From JBCDCY01 sp039180875 (GTDB lineage Bacteria > Pseudomonadota > Alphaproteobacteria > Rhodobacterales > Rhodobacteraceae), in contig JBCDCY010000002.1 in assembly GCA_039180875.1 (NCBI GenBank), positions 62,001-126,000 on the forward strand: a stretch of DNA of 64,000 nucleotides, written 5' to 3'. Under the pieces are notes generated by a model. That model was given only the letters and a program-made list of their open reading frames with translations, was not told the origin of the DNA and made no database searches. Position numbers and translations under genes: made by a program. Shown one piece after another: positions 25,830 to 34,231 of the stretch; position 1 is the stretch's first letter; the number at the start of each line of letters is the position of its first letter.

Positions 25830-25906
25830 CGGGGCGTAGCGCAGCCTGGTAGCGCGCCTGTTTTGGGTACAGGAGGTCGTGAGTTCGAATCTCGCCGCCC
25901 CGACCA
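25830..25906 (+). tRNA. tRNA-Pro(TGG)
   Basis: A 77-nt tRNA with encoded CCA. The acceptor stem is CGGGGCG with CGCCCCG, the anticodon stem CCTGT with ACAGG, and the 7-nt loop TTTGGGT gives anticodon TGG (reads CCA and related proline codons). The T-loop is GTTCGAATC. Identity elements G35 and G36 fit proline. Confidence 0.97.
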
Positions 25907-25953
25907 AGCGAACATCGACCAAGCGCAAGTCGACCAGCACCCGCCGCGCGCCC

Positions 25954-26934
25954 CTAGGCGACGACCCCCTGGGTGCCGCGCTCGCGGTAGGGCGTCGTCT
26001 GGAAATGCGCCCGGTAGCATTTCGAGAAATGCGAGGGTGAGGTAAAGCCGCAGGCCAGCGCCACGTTGATCACGCTCATATCCGTCTGCATCAGCAGGTT
26101 GCGCGCCTTCTGCAGCCGCAGCTCCATGTAGTAGCGCTTGGGCGAGCGGTTGAGGTAGCGGCGAAACAGCCGCTCGAGCTGCCGGGTCGACATGCCGACA
26201 TCCTGGGCGAGGACGGAGGGGCTGACCGGTTCCTCCACATTCTCCTCCATCATCTGGATGACGGTGGAGAGCTTGGGGTGGCGCACACCGATCCGGGTCG
26301 GGATCGACAGGCGCTGTTCGTCCCGGTCGGTGCGAATGGTCGTGTAGATCATCTGATCGGCCACCTGGGTCGCAAGCTCCGCCCCGTGGCGGTCGGCAAT
26401 CATCTTCAGCATCAGATCGGCGGAGGCCGAGCCGCCGGCCGAGGAGGAGCGGTTGCCGTCCATCACGTAGATCGTCTTCTCGAGCGCGATGTCGGGAAAA
26501 TCCTCCCGAAAGGCGTCGCCGTTGTCCCAGTGGATGGTGCAGCGCCGCCCCTCCAGCAGACCGGCGGTCGCCATCACGTGGGTTGCGGTGCAGAGGCCGC
26601 CGATATGGATGCCCTTGCGGCTTTCGCGGCGCAGCCAGGCGAGGACACCGCGGGTCGTCGCCTCCTTGACCTCGATGCCGCCGCAGAGCAGCACGATCTC
26701 GTCGCGCTCCACCTCGTCGAGATCGCTGTCGCAGCGGATCTCCGCCCCGTTGGAGCAGGCGATGGAGCCGCCGCCCTCCGTCGCCAAGCGCCAGGTGTAG
26801 AGCGTCTCGCCGGAGATCCAGTTGGCGATGCGCAGCGGTTCGATCGCGCAGGCGAAGGATAGGAGCGAGAAGTTGCGCAACAGCGCAAACAAAAACCGCT
26901 CCGGTTTCCCCTCGGCCGCTCCGGTCGGGCCCAT
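25954..26934 (-). CDS. GlxA-family AraC regulator with DJ-1/PfpI-like domain
   Basis: A 326-residue transcription regulator with an N-terminal class I glutamine-amidotransferase-like (DJ-1/PfpI) sensor domain and a C-terminal AraC DNA-binding domain. The first part reads RFLFALLRNFSLLSFACAIEPLRIAN and later GIHIGGLCTATHVMATAGLLEGRR. The AraC part has two helix-turn-helix units, LAQDVGMSTRQLERLFRRYL and NVALACGFTSPSHFSKCYRAHF. The family includes GbdR/CdhR-type regulators of glycine betaine or carnitine use. The ATG at 26934 is preferred; in-frame ATGs at 27024 and 27033 add an unlikely basic segment. It diverges from DAHP synthase. Confidence 0.88.
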   Translation of the reverse strand: MGPTGAAEGKPERFLFALLRNFSLLSFACAIEPLRIANWISGETLYTWRLATEGGGSIACSNGAEIRCDSDLDEVERDEIVLLCGGIEVKEATTRGVLAWLRRESRKGIHIGGLCTATHVMATAGLLEGRRCTIHWDNGDAFREDFPDIALEKTIYVMDGNRSSSAGGSASADLMLKMIADRHGAELATQVADQMIYTTIRTDRDEQRLSIPTRIGVRHPKLSTVIQMMEENVEEPVSPSVLAQDVGMSTRQLERLFRRYLNRSPKRYYMELRLQKARNLLMQTDMSVINVALACGFTSPSHFSKCYRAHFQTTPYRERGTQGVVA

Positions 26935-27158
26935 GCTGCGTGTCCTGGTCGTCGCGTTGCCGGCGGACCCTTCCCGCCATATCAAAACCGACCCTTTTTT
27001 CTTTCCGACCGGCGCGTCAAGCATGAATTTCATCAGTAAATCTCGGTCCCGATCACGATTGTGTCGGGCAGGGGACTGGTCGGCCGCCCGGCAAGACGGT
27101 ATTGCGCTGCGGAACGGGGCGGTTAACTTGCCGATGCACCCCGAAAGGAGACGACAAT

Positions 27159-28529
27159 ATGCCAGCCGCCTGGTCCAAGAACGCGTGGCGCCAGAAGCCA
27201 CGGGTGCAGATGCCGGACTATCCCGATGCAGCCGCGCTCGAGGGGGTGGAGGGCCAGCTCGCCAGCTATCCGCCGCTGGTCTTCGCGGGGGAGACGCGGC
27301 TCCTTACCAGCCATCTGGCCGAGGTGGCGGAGGGGCGCGCCTTTCTCCTGCAGGGCGGCGACTGCGCCGAGAGCTTTGCCGAGTTCCACGCAGACACGAT
27401 CCGCGACACCTACAAGGTGCTGCTGCAGATGGCGGTGGTGCTCACCTTCGGCGCCAAGTGCCCGGTGGTGAAGATCGGCCGAATGGCGGGCCAGTTCGCC
27501 AAGCCCCGCTCGGCCGCCACCGAAAGCCGCGACGGTGTCGCGCTGCCCTCCTACCGCGGCGACATCGTCAACGACTTCGCCTTCAGCGAGGCGGCGCGCA
27601 CCCCCGATCCAGCCCGGATGCTGCAGGCCTATACCCAGGCCGCGGCGACGCTCAACCTGCTCCGCGCCTTCAGCCAGGGGGGCTTTGCCGACATCAACCG
27701 GGTGCATGCCTGGACCCTCGGCTTCGCTGAACGGGCGGGGGGGTATCAACGTTATCAGGCGCTGGCCAACCGGATCTCTGAGGCGCTCGACTTCATGCGC
27801 GCGGCCGGCGTCGATGGCGGCAGCGTCGACACGCTCCACCGGGTCGACTTCTACACCAGCCACGAGGCGCTGCTTCTGGAGTATGAGGAGGCGCTCTGCC
27901 GGATCGACTCGACCAGCGGCCTGCCGGTGGCGGGCTCCGGCCATATGATCTGGATCGGCGACCGCACGCGCCAGATCGACGGCGCCCATGTGGAGTTCTG
28001 CCGCGGCGTGATGAACCCCATCGGCCTGAAATGCGGGCCGAGCCTGGCGCCCGACGATCTGATCCGCCTGATCGACCGACTCAACCCGGAGAACCGCGCC
28101 GGGCGCCTGACGCTGATCGGGCGCTTCGGGGCGGAGAAGGTGGGCGAGCATCTGCCGGCCCTCATCCGTGCGGTGGAGCGGGAGGGGCGCAGCGTCGTCT
28201 GGTGCTGCGATCCGATGCACGGCAACACCGTGAAGTCCAACTCCGGCTACAAGACCCGCTTCTTCAACGCCATCCTGTCCGAGGTGCGGGAGTTCTTCGC
28301 CGTCCATGCGGCGGAGGGCACCTATGCCGGCGGGGTGCATTTCGAGATGACGGGCAAGGACGTCACCGAATGCACCGGCGGCGTGCGTGCCATCACCGAC
28401 GGCGATCTCTCCTCGCGCTACCACACGGTCTGCGATCCACGTCTGAACGCGGCCCAGGCCTTGGAGCTCGCCTTCCTGGTGGCGGAGGAGTTGGAGGCGC
28501 GGGTCGTCTCCGCCCGCGCCGCGGGCTGA
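27159..28529 (+). CDS. Class II 3-deoxy-7-phosphoheptulonate synthase
   Basis: First enzyme of the shikimate pathway, joining PEP and erythrose-4-phosphate to DAHP. The 456-residue protein is the plant/Mycobacterium-type (class II). Marks include QGGDCAESFAEFHADTIRDTYK, KIGRMAGQFAKPRS, HRVDFYTSHEALLLEYEEAL, VEFCRGVMNPIGLKCGP, WCCDPMHGNTV (metal His) and HFEMTGKDVTECTGG. GAAAGGAG lies eight bases before the ATG. serB follows 11 bp later. Confidence 0.97.
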   Translation: MPAAWSKNAWRQKPRVQMPDYPDAAALEGVEGQLASYPPLVFAGETRLLTSHLAEVAEGRAFLLQGGDCAESFAEFHADTIRDTYKVLLQMAVVLTFGAKCPVVKIGRMAGQFAKPRSAATESRDGVALPSYRGDIVNDFAFSEAARTPDPARMLQAYTQAAATLNLLRAFSQGGFADINRVHAWTLGFAERAGGYQRYQALANRISEALDFMRAAGVDGGSVDTLHRVDFYTSHEALLLEYEEALCRIDSTSGLPVAGSGHMIWIGDRTRQIDGAHVEFCRGVMNPIGLKCGPSLAPDDLIRLIDRLNPENRAGRLTLIGRFGAEKVGEHLPALIRAVEREGRSVVWCCDPMHGNTVKSNSGYKTRFFNAILSEVREFFAVHAAEGTYAGGVHFEMTGKDVTECTGGVRAITDGDLSSRYHTVCDPRLNAAQALELAFLVAEELEARVVSARAAG

Positions 28530-28540
28530 CCGCCGACCCC

Positions 28541-29386
28541 GTGAGCGCGGCCTACCTCGTCCTCACCGCCGCCGCCGGGGTGCCGGAGGAGGCGGTGACG
28601 GCGCTGCGCAGCAGCCGGCCCGACCTGGCGCTCGGCGCGCCCCGGCGCCTTGCCCCTACGGCGGTGGAGATACCGGTCGATGCTGCGGACGCCGTGCCGT
28701 CGCTCGCTGGGCTCGACGTCAATCTGGTCCCCGCCGCCGCCCGGCGCGCCGGGCTGTTCATCGCCGACATGGACAGCACGATTATCCCGGTCGAATGCAT
28801 CGACGAACTCGCCGACTTCGCCGGGGCCCGGGACGAGGTCGCGGCGATCACCGAGCGGGCGATGCGGGGCGAGCTGGATTTCGAGGCGGCACTGCGGGCC
28901 CGTGTGGCCCGGCTGGCCGATCTGCCCGTCGCAACGCTGGAGGCCTGCTATCGTGAGCGCATCGGCCTGACCGCCGGGGCGGAGACGCTGCTCGCCACGC
29001 TCAAGGCACGGGGCGTGCGCACCGCCCTGGTCTCTGGCGGTTTCACTTTCTTCGTCGACCGGGTGGCCGCCCGGCTCGGCTTCGACGAGGCCCGGGCCAA
29101 TGTGCTCGCCGTCGCGGACGATCGGCTGAGCGGGGACGTCGTGGAGCCGATCCTCGGCCAGGACGCCAAGCTCGCCGCATTGCAGGAGCTTCGCGGAGAG
29201 GGGGCGGCCATCGCCATCGGTGACGGGGCGAACGATCTCGGCATGATCCGGGCGGCCGATCTCGGCATCGCCTGGCGGGCCAAGCCGGTGGTGGCGGGGG
29301 AGGCGGACGCCCGGCTGCAGCACTCCGACCTCACGGCCGTGCTCGCCTTGCTCGGGCTGGCGGAGGCGGACTGGCAGCGCGCCTGA
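28541..29386 (+). CDS. serB: Phosphoserine phosphatase
   Basis: HAD-family enzyme making serine from phosphoserine, 281 residues. An N-terminal regulatory domain of about 75 residues precedes the HAD core: DMDSTIIPVECIDELAD (nucleophile Asp), LVSGGFTFFVDRVAARLGFDEA (motif II), then AIAIGDGANDLGMIRAADLGIAW (motif III/IV). It starts with GTG 11 bp after the DAHP synthase stop, so the two amino-acid genes form an operon. No better ATG is available. Confidence 0.95.
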   Translation: MSAAYLVLTAAAGVPEEAVTALRSSRPDLALGAPRRLAPTAVEIPVDAADAVPSLAGLDVNLVPAAARRAGLFIADMDSTIIPVECIDELADFAGARDEVAAITERAMRGELDFEAALRARVARLADLPVATLEACYRERIGLTAGAETLLATLKARGVRTALVSGGFTFFVDRVAARLGFDEARANVLAVADDRLSGDVVEPILGQDAKLAALQELRGEGAAIAIGDGANDLGMIRAADLGIAWRAKPVVAGEADARLQHSDLTAVLALLGLAEADWQRA

Positions 29387-29392
29387 GCGGTG

Positions 29393-29785
29393 CTACTGCA
29401 CCCGGTGCCAGTGCTGGCTTTGGCAGAACAGGCCACCGACGGCGCAGCCCTCAACCCGCAGCTGGTCGCCCTCGACCGACAGGTTGGAGCGGTAGGTGCC
29501 GGTGCCGGTCGGACGGCGGATCAGCCCGTCTACCCAGACGGCATCCGACTCTCGTTGCAGGCCGCTCAACAAGCGCCGGCCGACGATGCTCTCCCGCCGG
29601 TTGGTCTTGGCCCCGACGATGATACCGCAGCGCTGCTCCGGCGCTTCGGCGCAGGGGCCGATCTCGACCGTGATATAGCCGCCATTCGGGCGCGGCTCCG
29701 ATTGCCAGACCCCATCTATACCCTCGGCGAAACCTGGCGTACCCGACACAAACACAAATAGAGTAAAGAGCGCGACGAACCGCAT
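29393..29785 (-). CDS. DUF2147 family secreted protein, copy 1
   Basis: A 130-residue exported protein with signal MRFVALFTLFVFVSGTPGFA, followed by the DUF2147 pattern IDGVWQSEPRPNGGYITVEIGPCAE and a C-terminal GTYRSNLSVEGDQLRVEGCAVGGLFCQSQHW. Four cysteines in the mature part suggest disulfides. The family is periplasmic and of unknown role. The convergent serB stop lies a few bases away. It is a tandem paralogue of the next gene. Confidence 0.9.
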   Translation of the reverse strand: MRFVALFTLFVFVSGTPGFAEGIDGVWQSEPRPNGGYITVEIGPCAEAPEQRCGIIVGAKTNRRESIVGRRLLSGLQRESDAVWVDGLIRRPTGTGTYRSNLSVEGDQLRVEGCAVGGLFCQSQHWHRVQ

Positions 29786-29824
29786 AATCTGTCCCCTCGT
29801 CAGCCTCGGGACTGACCTAAGGGT

Positions 29825-30208
29825 TCAGCGCGCTCGGGTCCAGTCCTGGCTTTGACAAATCAGGCCGCCGACGGCGCAGCCCTGGACCGTCAACACATCG
29901 CCGGCCACATGCAGGTTCGAGCGATAGGTGCCGCCGCCGCCCGGCCGGCGGATATGGCCGTGGGTCCAGTCGTCAGCACCCGCCCGGGTCATGCCGAAGA
30001 TGATGATCTCACCGATCAGGTCCGCACGCCCGGCGGAGGACTGGATGATCCGGCCGCAGCGCTGCTGCGGCGCGTCGGCACAGGGGGCGATTTCGACGAT
30101 GATAAATCCGCCGTTCGCCCGAGGTGCCGATTTCCAGATCCCATCGACATCCGCCGCGGCCGATCCGCCGAGGCACAACATCGCGAAGGCAAGTGCGGAC
30201 CAGCGCAT
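29825..30208 (-). CDS. DUF2147 family secreted protein, copy 2
   Basis: A 127-residue protein with signal peptide MRWSALAFAMLCLGGSAAA, then VDGIWKSAPRANGGFIIVEIAPCAD and GTYRSNLHVAGDVLTVQGCAVGGLICQSQDW. These line up almost residue by residue with the neighbour downstream, so the two arose by tandem duplication. The ATG at 30208 is chosen because upstream codons do not look coding. The two genes are 39 bp apart and should be co-transcribed. Confidence 0.9.
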   Translation of the reverse strand: MRWSALAFAMLCLGGSAAADVDGIWKSAPRANGGFIIVEIAPCADAPQQRCGRIIQSSAGRADLIGEIIIFGMTRAGADDWTHGHIRRPGGGGTYRSNLHVAGDVLTVQGCAVGGLICQSQDWTRAR

Positions 30209-30247
30209 CGGACCGCTCCCAACAATAGGAGGTATCGTAGACTGGTG

Positions 30248-30262
30248 AGATACTACGTATCT
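30248..30262. promoter_or_regulatory. Inverted repeat in AT-rich promoter of the DUF2147 genes
   Basis: AGATAC-TAC-GTATCT lies 40 bp before the DUF2147 ATG inside a strikingly AT-rich stretch. Bases 30241-30360 count 49 G+C of 120 (41%). It could be an operator. No regulator gene adjoins. Confidence 0.4.
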
Positions 30263-30322
30263 TGGAAAGACAAGCTTTGGTGCGCAAAAATAGCGACAAA
30301 GTACCAAAACGGCGGTGATTGG

Positions 30323-30348
30323 AAAGATAAAAGTCTTTTGTCGAGACT
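30323..30348 (-). terminator. Weak Rho-independent terminator after the PAS gene
   Basis: Read on the minus strand, AGTCT and AGACT form a 5-bp stem around a 7-nt loop, followed by TTTATCTTT. It lies about 30 bp past the PAS gene stop. The stem is short, so confidence is low. Confidence 0.4.
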
Positions 30349-30378
30349 GTCTTGAAAGTTACTGATGAATTTTAGGGA

Positions 30379-31041
30379 TCAGGACGAGTCTTTGACGATG
30401 CTGAGATGGGCGCGGGAGCGGCCAGCACGGTCCTCCGTGCCGGTCTTGGCACCCTCGATGGCTCGCAGCTGCGGCCCGCGCTCCGGCCCGGCGAAGGCGG
30501 CCGCGTCCTCGGCCAGGGCACCGGCCGCTTCGCTCTCCGCCGGCTCGAAGGCGCCGCTGGCGCTCAGCGGCTCGATGCGCTGCTTGGCGATGGCGAAGCG
30601 CGTGGGCGCGGCCTGCAGCTCGTCGCAGCGGCTGAAGCAGCCGAGGATGCGCGTGACGTCGCCGAAATCGGAGCGGAGGGGGAGGAGCAGCAGCTCCGCC
30701 TCCATCTCCCGCCCGTCGGCGTCCTGGCCCGAGAGGCTGAAATGCGCGATCGACGGGCCGGAGAGCACGGCGTTCAGGGCGTAGTCGAAGCGCTCCCGAT
30801 CCGTCTCGGCGAAGAAGCCGTGGGGCACCATGCCGCGCAACTCCATGCCCCGCAGCTCGCAGAGCCGGGTGCCCGCGAGGCGGATGCGCACGTTCACCGG
30901 GCCGAGGGATTCGAGGATGAACATGTTCTCGAGCGCATCCTCGAACTTCCGCGGATCGAGCTCGGCGCGATAGGGCACCTGACGACGACCGCGCAGATGG
31001 TCCCAATAGGCCTTCAGATGGGTCAATACCGGGTCGTTCAT
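30379..31041 (-). CDS. PAS-domain protein of the PAS_5/MopJ type
   Basis: A 220-residue cytoplasmic protein. An N-terminal helix MNDPVLTHLKAYWDHLRG is followed by a PAS-like domain (about residues 18-145) with YRAELDPRKFEDALENMFILE, VRIRLAGTRLCELRGMELRGM and LPLRSDFGDVTRILGCFSR. This matches the alphaproteobacterial PAS_5 family, whose Caulobacter member MopJ acts on cell-cycle signalling. No kinase or DNA-binding domain is attached; the tail is disordered and Glu/Ala-rich. The ATG at 31041 is preferred over longer frames. Confidence 0.88.
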   Translation of the reverse strand: MNDPVLTHLKAYWDHLRGRRQVPYRAELDPRKFEDALENMFILESLGPVNVRIRLAGTRLCELRGMELRGMVPHGFFAETDRERFDYALNAVLSGPSIAHFSLSGQDADGREMEAELLLLPLRSDFGDVTRILGCFSRCDELQAAPTRFAIAKQRIEPLSASGAFEPAESEAAGALAEDAAAFAGPERGPQLRAIEGAKTGTEDRAGRSRAHLSIVKDSS

Positions 31042-31140
31042 CGCCACATCACCTAACTCTCGGCGCCCCTCGCCTGCCGCGGCCCTGGCCCGCGGCCGCT
31101 CGATCGACCAATCCCGCCGGATCGAAGCCGATCCTCGCAC

Positions 31141-31161
31141 TTTCGATCAAATTAGTCGAAA
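31141..31161. promoter_or_regulatory. TTTCGA-N9-TCGAAA inverted repeat between PAS gene and yicC
   Basis: A perfect 6+6 inverted repeat with a 9-nt AT-rich spacer in the 203-bp divergent region. It lies 100 bp from the PAS ATG and 84 bp from the yicC ATG. Symmetry and AT content fit an operator, but the cognate regulator is unknown. Confidence 0.4.
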
Positions 31162-31244
31162 AGGATGCTCTTGTCGCGTCCTAGCAGGGTTAACGCTGCA
31201 ATACCGTTAACGCCGGGCCGGAGCGCTCGTGGGGGAGGGGAACG

Positions 31245-32147
31245 ATGGCGCTGCGCTCGATGACCGGATTTGCCACGCGCCAGGGCGCGGCCGAGGGGCG
31301 AAGCTGGGTTTGGGAAGTGCGGGCGGTGAACGCCCGCGGCCTCGACCTGCGGCTGCGTCTGGCCGAGGGGGCAGAGGCGTTGGAGCCCAAGGTGCGCGCC
31401 GCGGCGGGGGCGATGCTCGCCCGCGGCTCGATCACCGTCGGGCTGCGGCTTGGCCGGGCCGGAATGGCGGAGCGCACGCGCCTCGATGCCGAGCGCCTCG
31501 GCGCCATGCTCACCGCCCTCCGCGAGGTGGAGGCGGAGGCGGTCGCCGCCGGCCTCGCCACCACGCCGCCGAGCACGGCAGAGATCCTCAGCCTCCGCGG
31601 TGTCCTGGCGGCGGAGGGCGAGGATGTCGCCCCGGCGGAGGCGCCGCCCTGGCTGGCGGCCGCCGAGGCGGAGATCGCGCCGCTCTTCTCAGCGCTGGTT
31701 GCCGCGCGGGAGGAGGAGGGGGCAAAGCTCGCCCAGCTCCTCCACGACGCCCTCACCACCGTACGGGACCAGGTGGCCGCAGCGCGCGAGACGGCGGAGG
31801 CCCGGGCCGCGCGCGCCGGCGATCTGCTGCGCGCCCGGGTCGCCACCCTGCTCGAGACCGCAGAAGCCGCCGATGAGGCACGCCTGGCGCAAGAGCTCGC
31901 CCTGTTGGCCGTCAAAGGCGACGTGACGGAGGAGCTCGACCGCCTCGACGCCCACGTCGCTGCGGCCGAGGCGTTGCTGGCCGAAGGCTCGCCCGCCGGA
32001 CGCAAGCTCGACTTCCTGATGCAGGAGTTCAACCGCGAGGCCAACACGCTTTGCGCCAAGGCCGGGGACGAGGCGCTGACCCGGATCGGCCTTGACCTGA
32101 AGGTGGTGATCGATCAGATGCGCGAGCAGGTGCAGAACGTGGAGTAG
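31245..32147 (+). CDS. yicC: YicC/YloC-type endoribonuclease
   Basis: A 300-residue protein of the YicC family, recently shown to include RNA-cleaving enzymes. The N-terminal domain starts ALRSMTGFATRQG and has the family motif WEVRAVNARGLDLRLRL. The C-terminal DUF1732 domain reads GSPAGRKLDFLMQEFNREANTLCAKAGD, the family signature. The gene is followed by gmk four bases later, an arrangement conserved in many bacteria. Confidence 0.95.
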   Translation: MALRSMTGFATRQGAAEGRSWVWEVRAVNARGLDLRLRLAEGAEALEPKVRAAAGAMLARGSITVGLRLGRAGMAERTRLDAERLGAMLTALREVEAEAVAAGLATTPPSTAEILSLRGVLAAEGEDVAPAEAPPWLAAAEAEIAPLFSALVAAREEEGAKLAQLLHDALTTVRDQVAAARETAEARAARAGDLLRARVATLLETAEAADEARLAQELALLAVKGDVTEELDRLDAHVAAAEALLAEGSPAGRKLDFLMQEFNREANTLCAKAGDEALTRIGLDLKVVIDQMREQVQNVE

Positions 32148-32151
32148 GCCC

Positions 32152-32814
32152 TTGCCGGCTGGTCCCGACGTGAATGCCCGGCGGGGCCTGCTGATCATCC
32201 TCTCCTCGCCGTCGGGTGCGGGCAAGTCGACGCTGGCCCGGCGCTTGCTGGCCCGCGACGTCGCGATGGAGTTCTCCGTCTCCGCCACCACAAGACCGCC
32301 GCGACCGGGCGAGGTCGACGGGCAGCACTATCACTTCCTCGACCAGGCCTCCTTTGACCGGATGGTGACGGATGGCGAGATGCTGGAGCACGCGGTGGTC
32401 TTCGGCCGCTCCTACGGCAGTCCGCGCGCGCCGGTGGAGGCGGCGGTGGGTGCCGGCCGCGACGTGATCTTCGACGTCGACTGGCAGGGCGGTCAACAGA
32501 TCCGCAACTCGAGCCTCGGCGCCGACGCCGTCTCCATCTTCCTGTTGCCGCCGTCGATTGCGGCGCTGGAGGAGCGGCTGCGCGCCCGGGCCCAGGATGC
32601 GGAGGCCGAGATCGCCCGGCGGATGGAGAAATCCCTCGGCGAGATCGTGCATTGGGACGCCTACGACTATGTTCTGATCAACGAGGATCTCGATCGGACC
32701 GAGGACGCGATCCGGGCCATCGTCGCGGCGGAGCGCCTGCGCCGCCTGCGCCGGCCCGGCCTCGCCGACTTCGTCCGCGGCCTCGAAGCACAGTTCAAGG
32801 AGCGTACGCCATGA
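32152..32814 (+). CDS. gmk: Guanylate kinase
   Basis: Phosphorylates GMP to GDP in the cytoplasm, 220 residues. The P-loop is SSPSGAGKST, followed by the GMP-binding SATTRPPRPGEVDGQHYHF and EHAVVFGRSYGSP, where most homologues have YGTP. DVDWQGGQQIR and the lid ARRMEKS follow. A TTG at 32152 lies seven bases from GGAG (in GTGGAGTAG) and is preferred; a GTG at 32170 has no ribosome site. Its stop overlaps the next ATG. Confidence 0.94.
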   Translation: MPAGPDVNARRGLLIILSSPSGAGKSTLARRLLARDVAMEFSVSATTRPPRPGEVDGQHYHFLDQASFDRMVTDGEMLEHAVVFGRSYGSPRAPVEAAVGAGRDVIFDVDWQGGQQIRNSSLGADAVSIFLLPPSIAALEERLRARAQDAEAEIARRMEKSLGEIVHWDAYDYVLINEDLDRTEDAIRAIVAAERLRRLRRPGLADFVRGLEAQFKERTP

Positions 32815-33377
32815 CCCTCTACAGCCTCGACGGCACGGCGCCCGAGCTCGCGGCTGACGGCTCGATCTGGATCGCGCCGGATGCCCATGTGATGGGCAAG
32901 GTGCGGCTTGGTCGTGCGGTGGGCATCTGGTTCGGTGCGGTGCTGCGCGGCGACAACGAGTGGATCGAGGTGGGCGACGGCAGCAACATCCAGGAACACT
33001 GCATGCTGCACACCGACATGGGTTTTCCGGTGACGGTCGGCGCGGATGTCACCGTCGGGCACCGCGCTATCCTACATGGCTGCACGGTCGGCGCCGGTAG
33101 CCTGATCGGCATGGGCGCGACGGTGCTGAACGGGGCGGTGATCGGCGAAGGCTGCCTGATCGGCGCCGGCGCCCTGGTGACGGAGGGCAAGGAGATCCCC
33201 GCTGGCTCCCTGGTGATGGGGGCGCCGGCTAAGGTCGTGCGCGCAGTCGACGCGGGGACGCGTCAGGCCCTTATCGGTTCGGCTGAGAGCTACCAGGCCA
33301 ACGCGCGACGCTTCCGCGATGGCCTCGTGGAGCTGTCGGAGGCGGCGGCGGTCGCCCCGGCCTCGGCGACCGGGTAG
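32811..33377 (+). CDS. Gamma-class carbonic anhydrase family protein
   Basis: A 188-residue left-handed beta-helix protein with hexapeptide repeats (VGADVTVGHRAILHGCTVGAGSLIGMG). The three zinc-ligand histidines of gamma carbonic anhydrases are present at 67, 84 and 89 (CMLHTD, VGHRAILHG). It may hydrate CO2 or act only as a homologue of the YrdA type. The ATG overlaps the gmk stop (ATGA), giving a yicC-gmk-CA unit. Confidence 0.93.
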   Translation: MTLYSLDGTAPELAADGSIWIAPDAHVMGKVRLGRAVGIWFGAVLRGDNEWIEVGDGSNIQEHCMLHTDMGFPVTVGADVTVGHRAILHGCTVGAGSLIGMGATVLNGAVIGEGCLIGAGALVTEGKEIPAGSLVMGAPAKVVRAVDAGTRQALIGSAESYQANARRFRDGLVELSEAAAVAPASATG

Positions 33378-33426
33378 ATCCGGCGGCGCCTCCTGCCCGA
33401 AGGCGCTATGTTGGCGAGAGCAGGTT

Positions 33427-33460
33427 GCCTCCGGCGGGGATATTTGGCCCAGCAAGAAGG
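33427..33460 (+). repeat. GCCTCCGGCGGGGATATTT intergenic repeat, copy 2
   Basis: Nearly identical to the copy at 18.2 kb and in the same orientation. It lies in the 164-bp gap between the convergent ends of the carbonic anhydrase gene and chpT. Its placement after two genes suggests a 3'-end function. Confidence 0.75.
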
Positions 33461-33541
33461 CCGCGGCCCTTTCTCTTTGGCTCGAGTATCCATGGCCGTG
33501 TCGGCCGCGTGGGCCGCCCCAGCGCCGCGGGGGCCGGGTCC

Positions 33542-34198
33542 TCAGGCCCCGTCGGCCAAGCCCGATATCTGGGGCAGGTTTTCGGCGCGCAGCACCCCCT
33601 CCGCTTCCGAGCCGGCATAGCTCAGCCGGACCTCGTGGCGGAGCGCGTCGGCCCGGGCGAGGGCGAACTGCACGTGGGCCGGGGCCAGGTTCGGCACGAT
33701 TGCCCCTTGCAGCAGAAGCGCCAGGAGCTGCGGTTGAAAGCCGACGCGGCGGCCGCTGAGCGCGATCTCAACCGTGGCGCCATTGAGCCGGATCTCCGCC
33801 CCGCCGCCGAGGGGTAGCGCCGTCTCAGCCGCCAGCAGCAGGAGCAGGAGGAGCCGCATGGTGCCCCGCGCCTGCAGCCCCGGCCGGGCGGTCCAGTGAA
33901 CGCGCATCCGCGCTTCGGCGAAATAGCCCGCGACGATCGCCTGCACCTCCTCCTCCCGCACGGTGCTGGTGGCGGCGGCGTGGCCGAAGGCGAGGCGGAA
34001 AAAGCGCAGCTTGGCATCGACCGAGCGGGCGCTCATCTCGATCAGCGCCAATTCCTCGCCGATCTCGCCCGGATCCTCGGCGATCAGTTCGACGCCGTTG
34101 CCGATGGCGCCGATCGGGCTTATCAGGTCGTGGCAGAGGCGCGAGGCGACGAGTGCTGCGAGATCGGCCGAGGCCGGGGTCATCTCCACCGCGTTCAT
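33542..34198 (-). CDS. chpT: Histidine phosphotransferase ChpT
   Basis: Phosphotransfer protein linking the CckA kinase to CtrA and CpdR in alphaproteobacterial cell-cycle control or, in Rhodobacterales, motility and gene transfer agent control. The 218-residue protein has the phospho-accepting helix ASRLCHDLISPIGAIGNGVEL (His23), a second helix with SVDAKLRFFRLAFG and a degenerate ATPase-like C-terminal domain. The ATG at 34198 places the His helix as in known ChpT. cckA and ctrA are not in the window. Confidence 0.9.
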   Translation of the reverse strand: MNAVEMTPASADLAALVASRLCHDLISPIGAIGNGVELIAEDPGEIGEELALIEMSARSVDAKLRFFRLAFGHAAATSTVREEEVQAIVAGYFAEARMRVHWTARPGLQARGTMRLLLLLLLAAETALPLGGGAEIRLNGATVEIALSGRRVGFQPQLLALLLQGAIVPNLAPAHVQFALARADALRHEVRLSYAGSEAEGVLRAENLPQISGLADGA

Positions 34199-34231
34199 CG
34201 CGCGGCTGACCCGCAGAGGAGGGATGGTGGC

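Noticed and set aside
27023..27033. ATGAA-T-TTCAT palindrome between the GlxA-type regulator and DAHP synthase as an operator
   Set aside because: It is short and coincides with two in-frame ATG codons of the regulator frame, so chance cannot be excluded.
31190..31210. Two TTAA boxes before yicC considered as a CtrA site
   Set aside because: The spacing is 13 bases, while CtrA sites need TTAA-N7-TTAA.
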